A stretch of 64,000 bases of DNA from Vallitalea maricola (GTDB lineage Bacteria; Bacillota; Clostridia; Lachnospirales; Vallitaleaceae). The notes below the pieces were generated by a model. That model saw nothing but the letters and a program-made list of their open reading frames with translations. It searched no databases and was not told the origin of the DNA. A program made the translations under genes and the position numbers. Each line of letters begins with the position of its first letter. Positions within the stretch are counted from its first letter, which is position 1. The stretch covers positions 1 to 64,000 of the forward strand of contig NZ_BTPU01000067.1 of assembly GCF_036985595.1 (NCBI RefSeq), given 5' to 3'. Positions 1-9,061 of the stretch are shown piece after piece.

Positions 1-372
1 AAAGCTGGGTTCGGCGTCCTGCCTCACTACTTCACATATACATATACTATTTTGCTTGTAGTCCCCGTCAATATAGTTACAAAACACTTTTTCTTCTAAT
101 TAGCATGCTTTAAAACATGAAAAAATTCAATTTTAGCATTATTTCCACAAATGATATTTTTCTAATATCATCCTTATGGCTATACTATTCCTTTCCGCTA
201 AACGTCCATGTTTAGAGGAAAGGCGTTTAGACGTCCTGCACAGAACACACCCTTTTATACACATAACCTCTACTCCCTATTTCCACATTTATCATATTAC
301 CCCTTAATCCTAATTTCGCAAAACAAAAGGTCACTACACATTAAATACTGTAGCAACCTAAAACTAATCAAG
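1..372. other. Gene-free left edge with one hairpin
   Basis: I see no convincing coding sequence here. One open frame on the plus strand is an antisense shadow of the next gene with no ribosome binding site. The only clear structure is an inverted repeat at 190-223, in which CCTTTCC and TAAAC are mirrored by GTTTA and GGAAAGG around a 6-base loop. It could be a transcription terminator downstream of the minus-strand rsgA, but it has no strong T-run. Confidence 0.4.
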
Positions 373-1428
373 CTATCTCCTATATTTTTTAAACATAGCT
401 TTCATCTTCTTTTTCTCTTCCAACCTCACCCTAGCATTCTTCTTTCCTTCAATAAACCTCAACTCTCTCTTAAGTTTATTAAAATTATCAAGCCTGCCTC
501 TCTCCAACTCTCCACTATCAATAGCCTCTAAAACAGCACACCCCGGTTCATTACTATGAGTACAATCTCTAAACCTACATCTTTTCGCAAGTTCATCAAT
601 ATCAGTAAAAGTATCTGATAGAGCATTCCCTTCTTCACCTTCACTCCATAACCCAAGCTCTCTCATTCCCGGGGTATCTATAACCATCCCCCCATCTTCA
701 AGTATTATCAATTGCCTATGAGTCGTCGTATGTCTCCCTCTATCGTCACCTTCCCTTGCTTCATTGACTTTCAATATTTCCTCTCCACACAAAGTGTTTA
801 TGAGCGTTGACTTACCTACACCAGACGAACCCAATACAACCGAAGTTTTACCCTCTTGGAAATACCTTTTTATCTGCGAAATACCTATACCTTCTAATGA
901 ACTAATTGCATAAGTACTCACACCAAAAGCAATATTCTCTACTTCTATCAATCTCTCATTCGTATTATTACACAAATCAGCTTTGCTCAATATTATAACC
1001 GGCTCTGCACCACTCTCCCATGCTGTAGTCAAATACCTTTCCAATCTATTGATATTAAAGTTATTATTAAGGGATGCAACGATAAAAACATAATCAAAAT
1101 TAGCAGCAACTACTTGCCCTTCTGTAGTTGTACCCGCTATTTTTCTGACAAATTGGCTTTTTCTAGGTAAAACGTACTGAATAACCACCTTATCTTCACC
1201 ATCAATAGGTGTTACAGCCACCCAATCACCTACTGTAGGTAATGCTTCCTTATCATTCTCGTAATACAATTTACCTGAATTAATACCGTCAAGTTCACCT
1301 TGTTCTGTTATGACTTTATACATTCCTCTATGTTCAACTAGTATACGTGCAGGTATTAAACCATTCTCATAATGAGTTTTAAAACTATCTTCCAAATCTT
1401 GATTCCATCCATACATGTTAATCCTCAT
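373..1428 (-). CDS. rsgA: Small ribosomal subunit biogenesis GTPase RsgA
   Basis: This is a circularly permuted GTPase that acts late in 30S subunit maturation. The permuted order of GTP-binding motifs is visible: a G4-type SKADL near residue 148, the P-loop GSSGVGKS near 200-207 and the G3 DTPG near 251. A zinc knuckle follows, with C-x4-C-x-H-x5-C spacing around residues 284-297. An OB-fold region fills the first 100 residues. At 351 residues it is slightly longer than typical family members because of a charged C-terminal tail. Two starts are possible, ATG at 1428 or ATG at 1416; the latter has GAGG six bases upstream. It is apparently monocistronic, with terminator-like hairpins upstream and downstream. 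The assignment is firm. Confidence 0.95.
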   Translation of the reverse strand: MRINMYGWNQDLEDSFKTHYENGLIPARILVEHRGMYKVITEQGELDGINSGKLYYENDKEALPTVGDWVAVTPIDGEDKVVIQYVLPRKSQFVRKIAGTTTEGQVVAANFDYVFIVASLNNNFNINRLERYLTTAWESGAEPVIILSKADLCNNTNERLIEVENIAFGVSTYAISSLEGIGISQIKRYFQEGKTSVVLGSSGVGKSTLINTLCGEEILKVNEAREGDDRGRHTTTHRQLIILEDGGMVIDTPGMRELGLWSEGEEGNALSDTFTDIDELAKRCRFRDCTHSNEPGCAVLEAIDSGELERGRLDNFNKLKRELRFIEGKKNARVRLEEKKKMKAMFKKYRR

Positions 1429-1457
1429 AAATATTATTACCTTCCTTTTTCTCTCCA

Positions 1458-1502
1458 GAAAAAAATCCTAATGCACCGTTCATTCATCGCACTAGGATTA
1501 TA
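1458..1502 (-). terminator. Rho-independent terminator upstream of rsgA
   Basis: Read on the minus strand, AATCCTA pairs with TAGGATT around a roughly 20-base loop, and the stem ends in a run of Ts. It points towards rsgA, so it should isolate rsgA from the transcripts to its right. Confidence 0.6.
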
Positions 1503-1587
1503 ATTATCCACAGAAGTATAGAATTATATAATATTCATACACAGACTTTCCCTACGTAATCCACAAGAAAAGCCCTTTATCAATAAA

Positions 1588-1624
1588 TATAAAAACCTAG
1601 GCAACAAATGACGCTGCTCTAGGT
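1588..1624 (-). terminator. Rho-independent terminator after a 25-codon ORF
   Basis: On the minus strand ACCTAG pairs with CTAGGT and the stem is followed by TTTTTAT. It lies just after the stop codon of the small reading frame at 1637-1714, which makes that frame look like a discrete transcript. Confidence 0.6.
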
Positions 1625-1636
1625 CTAATAATTATT

Positions 1637-1714
1637 CTAATAATTAATTTTTCCCTGGGAGCAGTTTAATATCAATTTTTTAGTTACTTGTATTACCATA
1701 TTCATTTTTAACAT
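1637..1714 (-). CDS. Possible 25-residue peptide, unknown function
   Basis: An ATG at 1714 lies six bases after GGAGTGG, a good ribosome binding site. It opens a 25-codon frame that starts MLKMNMVIQVTKK and is followed directly by a terminator hairpin. The peptide is basic and weakly amphipathic, with one cysteine. I recognise no family. It could be a leader peptide or a chance frame. The support is the combination of binding site, frame and terminator in about 150 bases, in an otherwise gene-free 800-base stretch. Confidence 0.35.
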   Translation of the reverse strand: MLKMNMVIQVTKKLILNCSQGKINY

Positions 1715-2233
1715 GTAACACCACTCCTTTCAAAAATCAAATTTATAGCTACATTCTACCATATATATCTCTCTTTTAAAAGCACTATTTAATATTTATA
1801 TTTTCATAATACACTCTTTTATATTCTGTAAGTACAAAAATTATTGACAATAGTCTAACAATATAAGAATTATCCCTTTTTATTCTAAAATAAAAAAGGC
1901 TACCAACATAATGAGAGGTTACCTTCTTTATCAACAACATATTTTTAATTATGATCTTGAATATTGATTATAACATCTATTATCCATAAATCATTATTTT
2001 TCATTAAAATTCTAACATAATTTATTCTAGTTAAGCCAATAATATTATAAGTAAATGTATTAATCATGCATTAAATTTAATAGAAACGAACTAAAAATCT
2101 ATTGTACATTATAATTTTAATGTTTAGTAGCTTAAGTGTTTTTTCCCAAGAATATATTATTAAACATCAATATATATTTGCTTTTTAATATATAGTTGCT
2201 TTAATATATGTATTATAGTGATATTTTTTCTGA
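1715..2233. other. Gene-free AT-rich stretch with a terminator
   Basis: No coding sequence is supported. The recognisable element is a minus-strand terminator at 1888-1925: AAGG-ta-ACC pairs with GGT-ag-CCTT and is followed by a T-rich run. It probably ends transcripts from the XRE gene at 2234-2479. The rest is AT-rich. I searched it for the missing first half of the ABC ATPase gene found at 4823 and did not see it. Confidence 0.5.
1888..1925 (-). terminator. Terminator downstream of XRE gene
   Basis: A nine-base stem with a two-base internal mismatch (AAGGTAACC against GGTAGCCTT) precedes TTTTTTATTTT on the minus strand. Confidence 0.6.
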
Positions 2234-2479
2234 CTAAGCATTTTTAGAAGCTTCATTAGGTATACAATTGGTAAGTTTATCATTGAAAAAAATACCATAC
2301 ACATTATCAACATCTAGCTTCAAAATTTCAATAATTTTGGTTACTTCACGTAAATTGAAATCGACTATTCCAAGTTCTTTTCTATTGTAAGTTTTTTGTG
2401 TTATGGACAGCTTTCTTGCCATTTCTACCTGTGTGTATCCCATAGAAGCTCTGGCAGATTTTAATCTATAAGTATTCAT
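2234..2479 (-). CDS. XRE-family helix-turn-helix regulator, short
   Basis: This is a compact DNA-binding protein of about 81 residues, essentially one Cro/CI-type helix-turn-helix. The motif GYTQVEMARKLSITQKTY spans roughly residues 13-30, followed by the third and fourth helices and a short tail. The start at 2479 is chosen because GGGAGGTG lies just upstream; a longer GTG frame would bury that ribosome binding site. It is divergent from a second XRE gene across a 187-base region containing a perfect inverted repeat, so cross- or auto-repression is likely. The pair and the recombinase that follows resemble the control end of a mobile element. Confidence 0.8.
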   Translation of the reverse strand: MNTYRLKSARASMGYTQVEMARKLSITQKTYNRKELGIVDFNLREVTKIIEILKLDVDNVYGIFFNDKLTNCIPNEASKNA

Positions 2480-2666
2480 ACATTCACCTCCCAGCACTTA
2501 CCATTCGAACAAATAAATCGTACCATACCATTTGGTAAGTGTCAACTAATAGTTTGTATTTTTGGTAATACTAATTTTAATTTTGGTAAGTAAGTATTAT
2601 ACTATTAATGAAATATCTCAAAGGGTATATATATTACAAAAATAATTATTTAAAGTGGTGTTTATA
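2480..2666. promoter_or_regulatory. Divergent operator region between two XRE genes
   Basis: CACTTACCA at 2495-2503 is mirrored by TGGTAAGTG at 2533-2541, a perfect nine-base inverted repeat. Two further TTGGTAA half-sites lie near 2560 and 2583. Repeated half-sites between divergent regulators are the usual layout of a repressor switch. Binding is inferred, not shown. Confidence 0.65.
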
Positions 2667-3086
2667 ATGGATAATAATTCTATTGGTTATCGAATATTAA
2701 GTCTTAGAAAAAAAAAGCAGCTTACTCAAAAAGAATTAGCTGGTAAAGTTCATGTTACAGAAGCAACAATGTCAAGATATGAAAATAACCTTCGAGAGCC
2801 TAAGGGCGAAATAATTAATAGAATTGCTTTAGCTTTAAATACTACCACTGATTATCTGCTAGGAAGAAGTAATAACTCTCTTCCCATTAGGGAGTTAGAC
2901 GATAATAAATCCATAGATGTTGATCTGGATACTTTTATTGAAAAATTAGAAGAAGTTGATGGTCTAAAATTCCATGGAGAACTTATTGATGAACAAACAA
3001 GAAGTATTATCTTAAAGACTTTAATTCATGCAAGGGAAATTGCAGAAGAAATGCATCGGAATAAGGTTAATCCTACTAAGCAGTAA
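2667..3086 (+). CDS. XRE-family regulator with conserved C-terminal helix
   Basis: A Cro/CI-type helix-turn-helix occupies residues 5-60 (QLTQKELAGKVHVTEATMSRYE), ending in the common TTDYLLGRS segment. The C-terminal half, about residues 75-139, carries the pattern D-x3-FI-x3-E-x2-DGL-x-F followed by LIDEQTRSIILKTL. That pattern recurs in the minus-strand gene at 23989 and more weakly at 41097. The start at 2667 is chosen because GTGGTG just upstream acts as the ribosome binding site. The gene faces a shared operator region and is followed by a strong hairpin at 3142-3171, so it is probably transcribed separately from the recombinase. The target genes are unknown. Confidence 0.8.
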   Translation: MDNNSIGYRILSLRKKKQLTQKELAGKVHVTEATMSRYENNLREPKGEIINRIALALNTTTDYLLGRSNNSLPIRELDDNKSIDVDLDTFIEKLEEVDGLKFHGELIDEQTRSIILKTLIHAREIAEEMHRNKVNPTKQ

Positions 3087-3141
3087 TTATGAATGTGAAT
3101 ATCCTTATCGATATTTAATAATATCATACTCTACACTCTCT

Positions 3142-3171
3142 TAAGAGCAGAAATTAAATTTTCTGCTCTTA
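3142..3171 (+). terminator. Hairpin terminator after XRE gene
   Basis: TTAAGAGCAGAAA and its complement form a 13-14 base-pair stem around a five-base loop. The T-run is weak, but the stem is strong and separates the regulator from the recombinase. Confidence 0.55.
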
Positions 3172-3223
3172 AACTCTAATTATATTCATATACTTATATA
3201 TAATAAATATAAGGAGTAATTAA

Positions 3224-4810
3224 ATGAATATAGGAATCTATTCAAGAAAATCAAAGATAACAGAATCCGGCGAATCAATAAAAAATCAAATAGAATTATG
3301 TAAAGAATATGCTCATAATAATTTCAATGTAAAAAATCTATACATATACGAAGACGAAGGCTTTTCAGGTGGTAATACCAGACGACCCAGATATCAAGAA
3401 ATGCTTAGGAATGCAAAAGAAAAAAAATTTGATGTTCTCATATGTTATAGATTAGATAGAGTAAGTAGGAATGTGTTGGATTTTTCCAATATATTAGAGT
3501 TGCTTGCCTCCCATAATATTGAATTTATCAGTATAAGGGACCATTTTGATACTTCCACTCCTATGGGGCGTGCTATGATGTATATAGCAAGTGTCTTTGC
3601 ACAGCTAGAGCGTGAAACAATCGCAGAAAGAATTAAAGATAACATGTACAAATTAGCTGAAACAGGTAGATGGCTTGGAGGTATAACCCCTCTAGGCTAT
3701 AAGTCAACAAGAATAGTAGACAAAATTACCGGAAAATCAATATCCATTCTCTCCAACGTACCCCAAGAAAGTAAATTGGTTGAAATAATTTTCAAAAAAT
3801 ACTTAGATCTAGGTTCTCTTACTAAATTACAGCTATATACACTAAAAAACAACTTGAAGACTAGAAACAATAAAGATTTTAATATTAGTTCTCTAAAAAA
3901 TATACTAAATAATCCAGTTTATATGGCTGCAGATAATGAAGCATATAATTATTTCCTAGAAAATAATTCATTAATCACTAAAGAATTAAGTAGTAAAGAT
4001 TTTGATGGAACCTATGGAATTATGGCTTACAATAAGAATAATGAAAAAAAACATGTTCCTCATAAAAAAGAGCTGTCCAGTTGGATTATTTCTATTGGTG
4101 TTCACAGTCCTATTGTTACATCAGCTAATTGGATAAAAGTCCAAACAATATTATTATCCAATATACATAGAAATTATTCTATAGGCAGTAAGACAGCAAT
4201 TCTAACCCCTCTTATCAAATGTAAAAATTGTAGAGTACCACTGAAAATAATAAGCAAATACGAAGATAAGCATGTGAAACATTTTTATTATAAATGCCGG
4301 GTGAAAGAATCTACTCATAATACTGACTGCCACGTAAAAAACCTTAAAGGAAATTTATGTGAAGAAATAATTTTTGACTCCTTAGAACAATATCTATCAG
4401 TTGATAAGCTTATTGATAAATTACAAAACTATATTAATACGAAAATTGAGTTTGATAAAGACAAAGAAATAGCTGAATTAGAAAAAGAAATCAGTGAAAC
4501 AAAAAATGCAATCTATCAATTGACTTTAATATTATCAAGTAAAACTTCTTCAGCATCAAAATATATTATATATGAAATTGAACAAATGGATAATAAACTA
4601 CAATCACTAAATAAACAGTTAAAAATGCTCACTGATACCACCACTAATGGTACTGATAATGATTATAATCTTAATTACTTGACTAATGGCAGTATACATA
4701 ATCTATTATCAAATGAACAAAAAAAGATATTGATTAATAAAATTATAAAAGATATTCTATGGGATGGTGACAAACTAGAAGTTGAACTTCTGCCTGTTAA
4801 TAATCTATAG
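3224..4810 (+). CDS. Large serine recombinase
   Basis: This is a site-specific recombinase of the large serine class, the enzymes that integrate and excise phages and conjugative elements. The N-terminal resolvase domain has the catalytic Ser7 in GIYSRKS and the arginines of YRLDRVSRN near residues 75-82. A recombinase domain follows to about residue 320. A zinc ribbon comes next, with CKNC near 332 and a second cysteine pair near 360-373, then a long coiled coil near 405-480. GGAG lies eight bases before the ATG. The 528-residue length is normal and no damage is seen. Its stop codon lies about 20 bases from a truncated ABC ATPase gene, so its element appears to have inserted there. Confidence 0.92.
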   Translation: MNIGIYSRKSKITESGESIKNQIELCKEYAHNNFNVKNLYIYEDEGFSGGNTRRPRYQEMLRNAKEKKFDVLICYRLDRVSRNVLDFSNILELLASHNIEFISIRDHFDTSTPMGRAMMYIASVFAQLERETIAERIKDNMYKLAETGRWLGGITPLGYKSTRIVDKITGKSISILSNVPQESKLVEIIFKKYLDLGSLTKLQLYTLKNNLKTRNNKDFNISSLKNILNNPVYMAADNEAYNYFLENNSLITKELSSKDFDGTYGIMAYNKNNEKKHVPHKKELSSWIISIGVHSPIVTSANWIKVQTILLSNIHRNYSIGSKTAILTPLIKCKNCRVPLKIISKYEDKHVKHFYYKCRVKESTHNTDCHVKNLKGNLCEEIIFDSLEQYLSVDKLIDKLQNYINTKIEFDKDKEIAELEKEISETKNAIYQLTLILSSKTSSASKYIIYEIEQMDNKLQSLNKQLKMLTDTTTNGTDNDYNLNYLTNGSIHNLLSNEQKKILINKIIKDILWDGDKLEVELLPVNNL

Positions 4811-4827
4811 TGTAACTTTTTGTTACA
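4811..4827. repeat. Short inverted repeat at insertion junction
   Basis: TGTAAC and GTTACA mirror each other around five Ts, exactly where recombinase-side DNA meets the surviving ATPase coding sequence. It is a candidate half of an attachment site. No partner site was found in the window. Confidence 0.4.
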
Positions 4828-5011
4828 TATAGATGAAGCTATCAGCATGGGTGACAAAGTTGTCGTTCTTAGTAAACGTCCTGCAACCATAAAAAAAATA
4901 TTTGATATCAAACTTACTGTAGAAAATAAAACACCTTTTAATTCCAGAAGTGCTCCTGAATTTCGTAATTATTTTAATGCTATATGGAAGGAGCTAGATA
5001 AAAATGAATAA
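4823..5011 (+). pseudogene. C-terminal fragment of SsuB/TauB-type ABC ATPase
   Basis: Only the last 60 or so codons of a nitrate/sulfonate/taurine-type ABC ATPase remain. The fragment begins just after the H-loop position, in the segment IDEAISMGDKVVVLSKRPA, and ends normally. Walker A, Walker B and the signature motif are absent, so it cannot be a working ATPase. The usual THDIDEA run is cut just before IDEA. The stop overlaps the start of the permease gene, as in an intact operon. The missing first part is not in this window, so the locus suffered a deletion or rearrangement, or the other half lies beyond the window. Confidence 0.8.
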
Positions 5012-5810
5012 TGACAATATGTCACCTGAACAAAATAAATATTTAAGAAAAGTTTATAAAGAAAGAAAAGTTATCCTGTTATATCAGATAATCATATTAG
5101 CAGTACTAATAATTACCTGGGAAATATGTTCATTATATGGAATAATTGATTCTTTTATATTCAGCTCTCCATCTAGAATTGTTAAAACCTTTATAGAAAT
5201 GTTAATGGATGGTTCCCTGTTATATCACATTTGGGTAACTCTATATGAAACAATAATCAGTTTTGTATTAGGAAGTATTTTAGGCATCATAATAGCTATT
5301 ATCTTATGGTGGAACAATAAAATATCCAAAATACTTGAACCCTATCTAATAGTATTCAATAGTCTGCCTAAAACAGCATTAGCCCCTATTTTTATTGTTT
5401 GGCTAGGTCATAATAAAAGATCAATAATCATAACTGCTTTAACAGTTGCTATAGTAGTTACAATCATAAATGTGTTTAATGGCTTTGTAAATGTGGATAA
5501 AGAAAAAGTAAAGCTTATCTACACTTTCAATGGTAAAAAAATAGATGTACTGAAAAAAGTTATTATTCCAGCTAACTTTTCCAATATCATCAGTACTATG
5601 AAAGTTAATATAGGACTATCTTTTATTGGTGTTATCATAGGTGAGTTCATAGCTGGCAGAGCAGGACTTGGTCAGTTAATTGTTTATGGTAGTCAAGTAC
5701 TCAAGATGGATTGGGTAATGATGAGTATCATCATATTAGCTTTATTAGCAACGGGTCTGTATGAACTGATTGTATTTGCAGAAAAAAAAGTTAATAAGCT
5801 CAATGAATAA
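5004..5810 (+). CDS. ABC transporter permease, SsuC/NrtB/TauC family
   Basis: This is an inner-membrane permease of the binding-protein-dependent type used for sulfonates, nitrate, taurine or related small anions. Six hydrophobic segments are apparent, starting near residue 25. The loop around residues 185-205 holds the EAA-like coupling region, followed by GVIIGEFIAGRAGLG, a typical permease signature. It overlaps the ATPase fragment by eight bases, so the two were one operon. No substrate-binding protein is visible. With its ATPase truncated and its promoter lost, it is probably not functional unless it borrows another ATPase. The substrate cannot be inferred. Confidence 0.85.
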   Translation: MNNDNMSPEQNKYLRKVYKERKVILLYQIIILAVLIITWEICSLYGIIDSFIFSSPSRIVKTFIEMLMDGSLLYHIWVTLYETIISFVLGSILGIIIAIILWWNNKISKILEPYLIVFNSLPKTALAPIFIVWLGHNKRSIIITALTVAIVVTIINVFNGFVNVDKEKVKLIYTFNGKKIDVLKKVIIPANFSNIISTMKVNIGLSFIGVIIGEFIAGRAGLGQLIVYGSQVLKMDWVMMSIIILALLATGLYELIVFAEKKVNKLNE

Positions 5811-5815
5811 TTAAA

Positions 5816-5855
5816 AGACTCTGTTTAGCAACTGTTAACGCCAAACAGAGTCTAT
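5816..5855. terminator. Bidirectional terminator between permease and degV
   Basis: AGACTCTGTTT is mirrored by AAACAGAGTCT around a 16-base loop, between convergent genes. Confidence 0.75.
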
Positions 5856-5858
5856 ATA

Positions 5859-6698
5859 TTAAAAAGCTATAACTATTCCCCCATCATTAGCATAGGTAGA
5901 AGAAATTCCACGCATTTCTACAATAAATATGTCTTTAAAGTTATACATATCATTAACCTTGTCTTTTATAGTATTAGCTCTTTTGAAACAATTACAATGT
6001 GCTATAACCAACAATTTATCTTCAAGATTGATTTTAGTCTCGCCAATTGCGGCAATCATTTTGCTAATAGCCTTGTTGATACCTCTACCTTTATTTATCA
6101 TAATTATTTCACCTTTGCCATTAGAAGCTAATACAGGTTTTATATTAAGTACATTAGCTATAGCAGCTTTTACTAGACTCATTCTTCCTGTTTTAACAAG
6201 ATTATCCAGTTTATTTAGTACAAATAGTGTTTTCATTTCTTTGATATAATTACCTATAGTATCTACTATTTGTGAATAAGTTTTTCCAAGCTTTGCAAGA
6301 TAGTCAACTTTCAACGTCAATAATACTTCACCTGCTGATGCACTAAGTGAGTCAAAAACATGTATATTCTTATTATCATTTTCACTGAGATAAATATCTT
6401 TTGCAATTTCAGCACTGTTATAACTTCCACTTAATTTACTTGATAAAGTTATAACGAATACGTTTTCTTCTTCCCCCGCAAATCTATCAATATATTCTGC
6501 TGGTGAAGGACATGCAGTCTTAGGTACACTAGTACTTGCATTCATTTGCGTAACAAAGCCATCTACATCAAATGAATCATCATCCCTATATCTTGTACCC
6601 TCTAGCTCTATGGTAAGTGGGGTTATATCTACGTTCATATTTTGTTTCATCTTTTTAGTTATATCACAACTGCTGTCTACTACGATTTTAAAATTCAA
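5859..6698 (-). CDS. DegV family fatty-acid-binding protein
   Basis: Proteins of this family bind long-chain fatty acids and, in Firmicutes, can hand them to fatty-acid kinase. The family signature is present: IVVDSSCDIT at the start, TPLTIELEGTRYRDD near residues 26-41, TSVPKTACPSPAEY near 56-70 and ITLSSKLSGSYNSA near 82-96. Its 279 residues are the normal length. The start is a TTG with GAGGAGG seven bases upstream. The gene is monocistronic and convergent with the ABC remnant across a shared terminator. Confidence 0.9.
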   Translation of the reverse strand: MNFKIVVDSSCDITKKMKQNMNVDITPLTIELEGTRYRDDDSFDVDGFVTQMNASTSVPKTACPSPAEYIDRFAGEEENVFVITLSSKLSGSYNSAEIAKDIYLSENDNKNIHVFDSLSASAGEVLLTLKVDYLAKLGKTYSQIVDTIGNYIKEMKTLFVLNKLDNLVKTGRMSLVKAAIANVLNIKPVLASNGKGEIIMINKGRGINKAISKMIAAIGETKINLEDKLLVIAHCNCFKRANTIKDKVNDMYNFKDIFIVEMRGISSTYANDGGIVIAF

Positions 6699-6864
6699 TG
6701 AATAGCCTCCTCAACATCTATACTGCACAATGTAGTTATTAATACTACTTAATATTACCATAAATGTAAAAATAATAAAAGGCTCTTTTAAGTTTTTAGT
6801 TATAAATATAATAAATAAAAGTTCACATTTATCTAATTCAACTTATATATCAATATTTTAATAT

Positions 6865-8160
6865 CTACAAACTATAAAACTTACTAAATAGTTTATCCAT
6901 ACTCAATAAATCTTTTACCCCTACTAATTCATTGACTGAATGCATTGCGAGCATAGGTACTCCTACGTCCACTGTTTTTATAGGTACATAAGATGTAGTA
7001 ATAGGTCCTAATGTTTTTCCTCCTGGTATAGTTGAATTGTTAACGTATTTTTGGTAAGGAATATTTATATTACCACATAATTGCTGAATTACACCTGTTG
7101 ATTCGCAGTCTGTAGCATAACTTTGTTTTGCACTTAGTTTTATAACTATACCATCATTAAGTAATGGTTTATTAGTTGGGTCATTTTTTTCTACAGCATT
7201 AGGATGTAATGCATGAGCAGCATCTGCTGATATCATAAATGATTCATCTAACATTCTATAGTGTTTTGATTTTGTTCTACTTAGTCCCAAGGATATCCTG
7301 TCTAATATGTTAGCAAACATGACTGAATCTGCACCTTGCTTAGTCCTGCTTCCTATTTCTTCATTATCGAAACAAGCAGCTATATTAATACCGCTCTTAT
7401 TTTCTGTGCTTGCAATTGCTGAAAGACTAGTGTATACCATAGCTAGATTATCTAATCTAGAAGATTGGGCAAATTCATCATTAATACCAACAATATTCCC
7501 CTCTCCTATTAAGTAAAGGAACAGTTCGAAATCCAATATATCATCTACTTCCACATCAAGTTCTTTTGCGATATGTGATACTAGATAATTATCTTTTTCC
7601 AGTACATCATTAATCTGTCCAATTAAAGGTAAAGTATCTTTTTGAGGATTGAATTGGACACCTTCATTGACATCTCTATTCATATGAATTGCTAAACTTG
7701 GTATTGTAAGTACAGATTTCTTGAAATCTATATACTTTATTGTTGGTTTCATGAGATTATCTGATTTTAATGCTACTTTACCAGCTAATGATAAAGGTCT
7801 ATCCAACCATGTATAATATATAGGTCCTCCATAGACTTCTGTATTAAGTGTAATATAATTTTCTGTTTTAATTTCAGAGATAGGTTTTATCTTGAAACTT
7901 GGACTATCAGTATGGGATAATATTATTTTGTATCCCATATCATCAACTAACTCTCCTACTGTAAAAGCTATTATTGTTGATGAATAAGGGATAATATAAT
8001 ATTTGCCACCTCTTTGCATCTGCCACTCATCTTTCATTTTGAGTTCTTTAAATCCTGCTCTATCAAGTAATTTCTTGCCTTCTATAACTCCATGATATGG
8101 TGAAGGACTGTTTTTAATAAATGTCAATAAATCTTTTGCATAACTCATACTTGTTCTCAT
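6865..8160 (-). CDS. M18 family aminopeptidase
   Basis: This is a cytosolic zinc aminopeptidase of the M18 (aspartyl aminopeptidase-like) family, which trims N-terminal residues from peptides. Metal-site motifs are visible: LSHTDSP near residues 81-87 with the first metal-binding His, DNEEIGS near 263-269 with the catalytic Glu pair, SADAAHALHPN near 310, and a final MHSVNE segment near 405. At 431 residues it is complete. The start at 8160 has AAAGGA a little upstream. It stands alone between degV and the glycosylase gene. Bacterial members are often named apeB, but the exact substrate preference is not shown. Confidence 0.9.
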   Translation of the reverse strand: MRTSMSYAKDLLTFIKNSPSPYHGVIEGKKLLDRAGFKELKMKDEWQMQRGGKYYIIPYSSTIIAFTVGELVDDMGYKIILSHTDSPSFKIKPISEIKTENYITLNTEVYGGPIYYTWLDRPLSLAGKVALKSDNLMKPTIKYIDFKKSVLTIPSLAIHMNRDVNEGVQFNPQKDTLPLIGQINDVLEKDNYLVSHIAKELDVEVDDILDFELFLYLIGEGNIVGINDEFAQSSRLDNLAMVYTSLSAIASTENKSGINIAACFDNEEIGSRTKQGADSVMFANILDRISLGLSRTKSKHYRMLDESFMISADAAHALHPNAVEKNDPTNKPLLNDGIVIKLSAKQSYATDCESTGVIQQLCGNINIPYQKYVNNSTIPGGKTLGPITTSYVPIKTVDVGVPMLAMHSVNELVGVKDLLSMDKLFSKFYSL

Positions 8161-8305
8161 TTTTTATTTTCCTTTCTTTAATCGTTAATTCAACTTACCA
8201 CCTTTAGTTCAGAACATGACTGTTTGTAGTGGGAAAGTTTATATTTACTACATTATCTTTATATGCCGAATTAGAGCTCTTGTTTCGTTTTGTCTATAAT
8301 TCAAC

Positions 8306-8890
8306 TTATATATAAAATCTCCACAAATAATCAGCTGCTTCTTCAGCATAATCAATATTGATTCGTTTTGATTTTTTTATGTCTACAATATTTTCTTTGT
8401 TATCATATATATATAAATTGTCAGAAAGCAAATCCATTCCATTTTGAGTAAGGTCAAGGGATAAGGCTTTACATAGCTTACCTGGTCCATTAGAAAAATT
8501 TTTCTTTTGATAACTGTTAAGCTCTTCATAAGCTTTATTATATCTATTGTAAGACATTTTAGTAATATTTTTAACTGGTTTTACTCCTCTAATCAACACA
8601 GCGCATGGATTATCAATATTTTCTGTAACTACATTAAGGCAATAATACATCCCATATATGATGTAAATATACGCATGTCCAGCTTCACCCCACATTACTT
8701 CGGTTCTAGGTGTTCTTCTCCCTCCATAAGTATGGCAAGCTTTATCATCAATACCTTTGTATGCTTCAACTTCAGTTATTTTTACTACAACCTCTTCATC
8801 GTTATCATTATATACTAGATACTTACCTAATAATTCTTTTGCAACTACCAATGTATCTCTTTCATAGAAATCTCTACTTAATTTATTCAT
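8306..8890 (-). CDS. DNA-3-methyladenine glycosylase (AAG/MPG type)
   Basis: This base-excision repair glycosylase removes alkylated purines. The MPG-fold signature is clear: LARDT-like SRDFYERDTLVVAKELLGKYL at the start, ITEVEAY near residues 38-44, RTPRTEVMWGEAGHAYIYIIYGMYYCLN near 60-88, AVLIRGVKP near 97-105 and SNGPGKLCKAL near 133-143. The catalytic Glu is that of ITEVEAY. The length of 194 residues is normal. The gene is transcribed alone. Confidence 0.92.
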   Translation of the reverse strand: MNKLSRDFYERDTLVVAKELLGKYLVYNDNDEEVVVKITEVEAYKGIDDKACHTYGGRRTPRTEVMWGEAGHAYIYIIYGMYYCLNVVTENIDNPCAVLIRGVKPVKNITKMSYNRYNKAYEELNSYQKKNFSNGPGKLCKALSLDLTQNGMDLLSDNLYIYDNKENIVDIKKSKRINIDYAEEAADYLWRFYI

Positions 8891-9061
8891 ATGTAAACAA
8901 CTCTACTTTCTATACATATTTTTAAAATTATACAATGCTTTAATCGATATACTACTTACTTAATAATATTACAATAAAAGTATTGAAAGTTCTACCTCTA
9001 TTTTGTATGATATACTTTAAGGGTATAATATCGATAGGTAATTTGGAAGGAATGGTGCTAA

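Noticed and set aside
208..531. Plus-strand 107-codon frame at the left edge
   Set aside because: It overlaps the end of rsgA in antisense, has no binding site and has Leu/Phe/Ser-rich shadow composition.
1715..2233. Expected first half of the ABC ATPase gene and a left attachment site
   Set aside because: No Walker A or signature-motif coding was found on either strand, and no matching TTTGTTACA junction was seen there.
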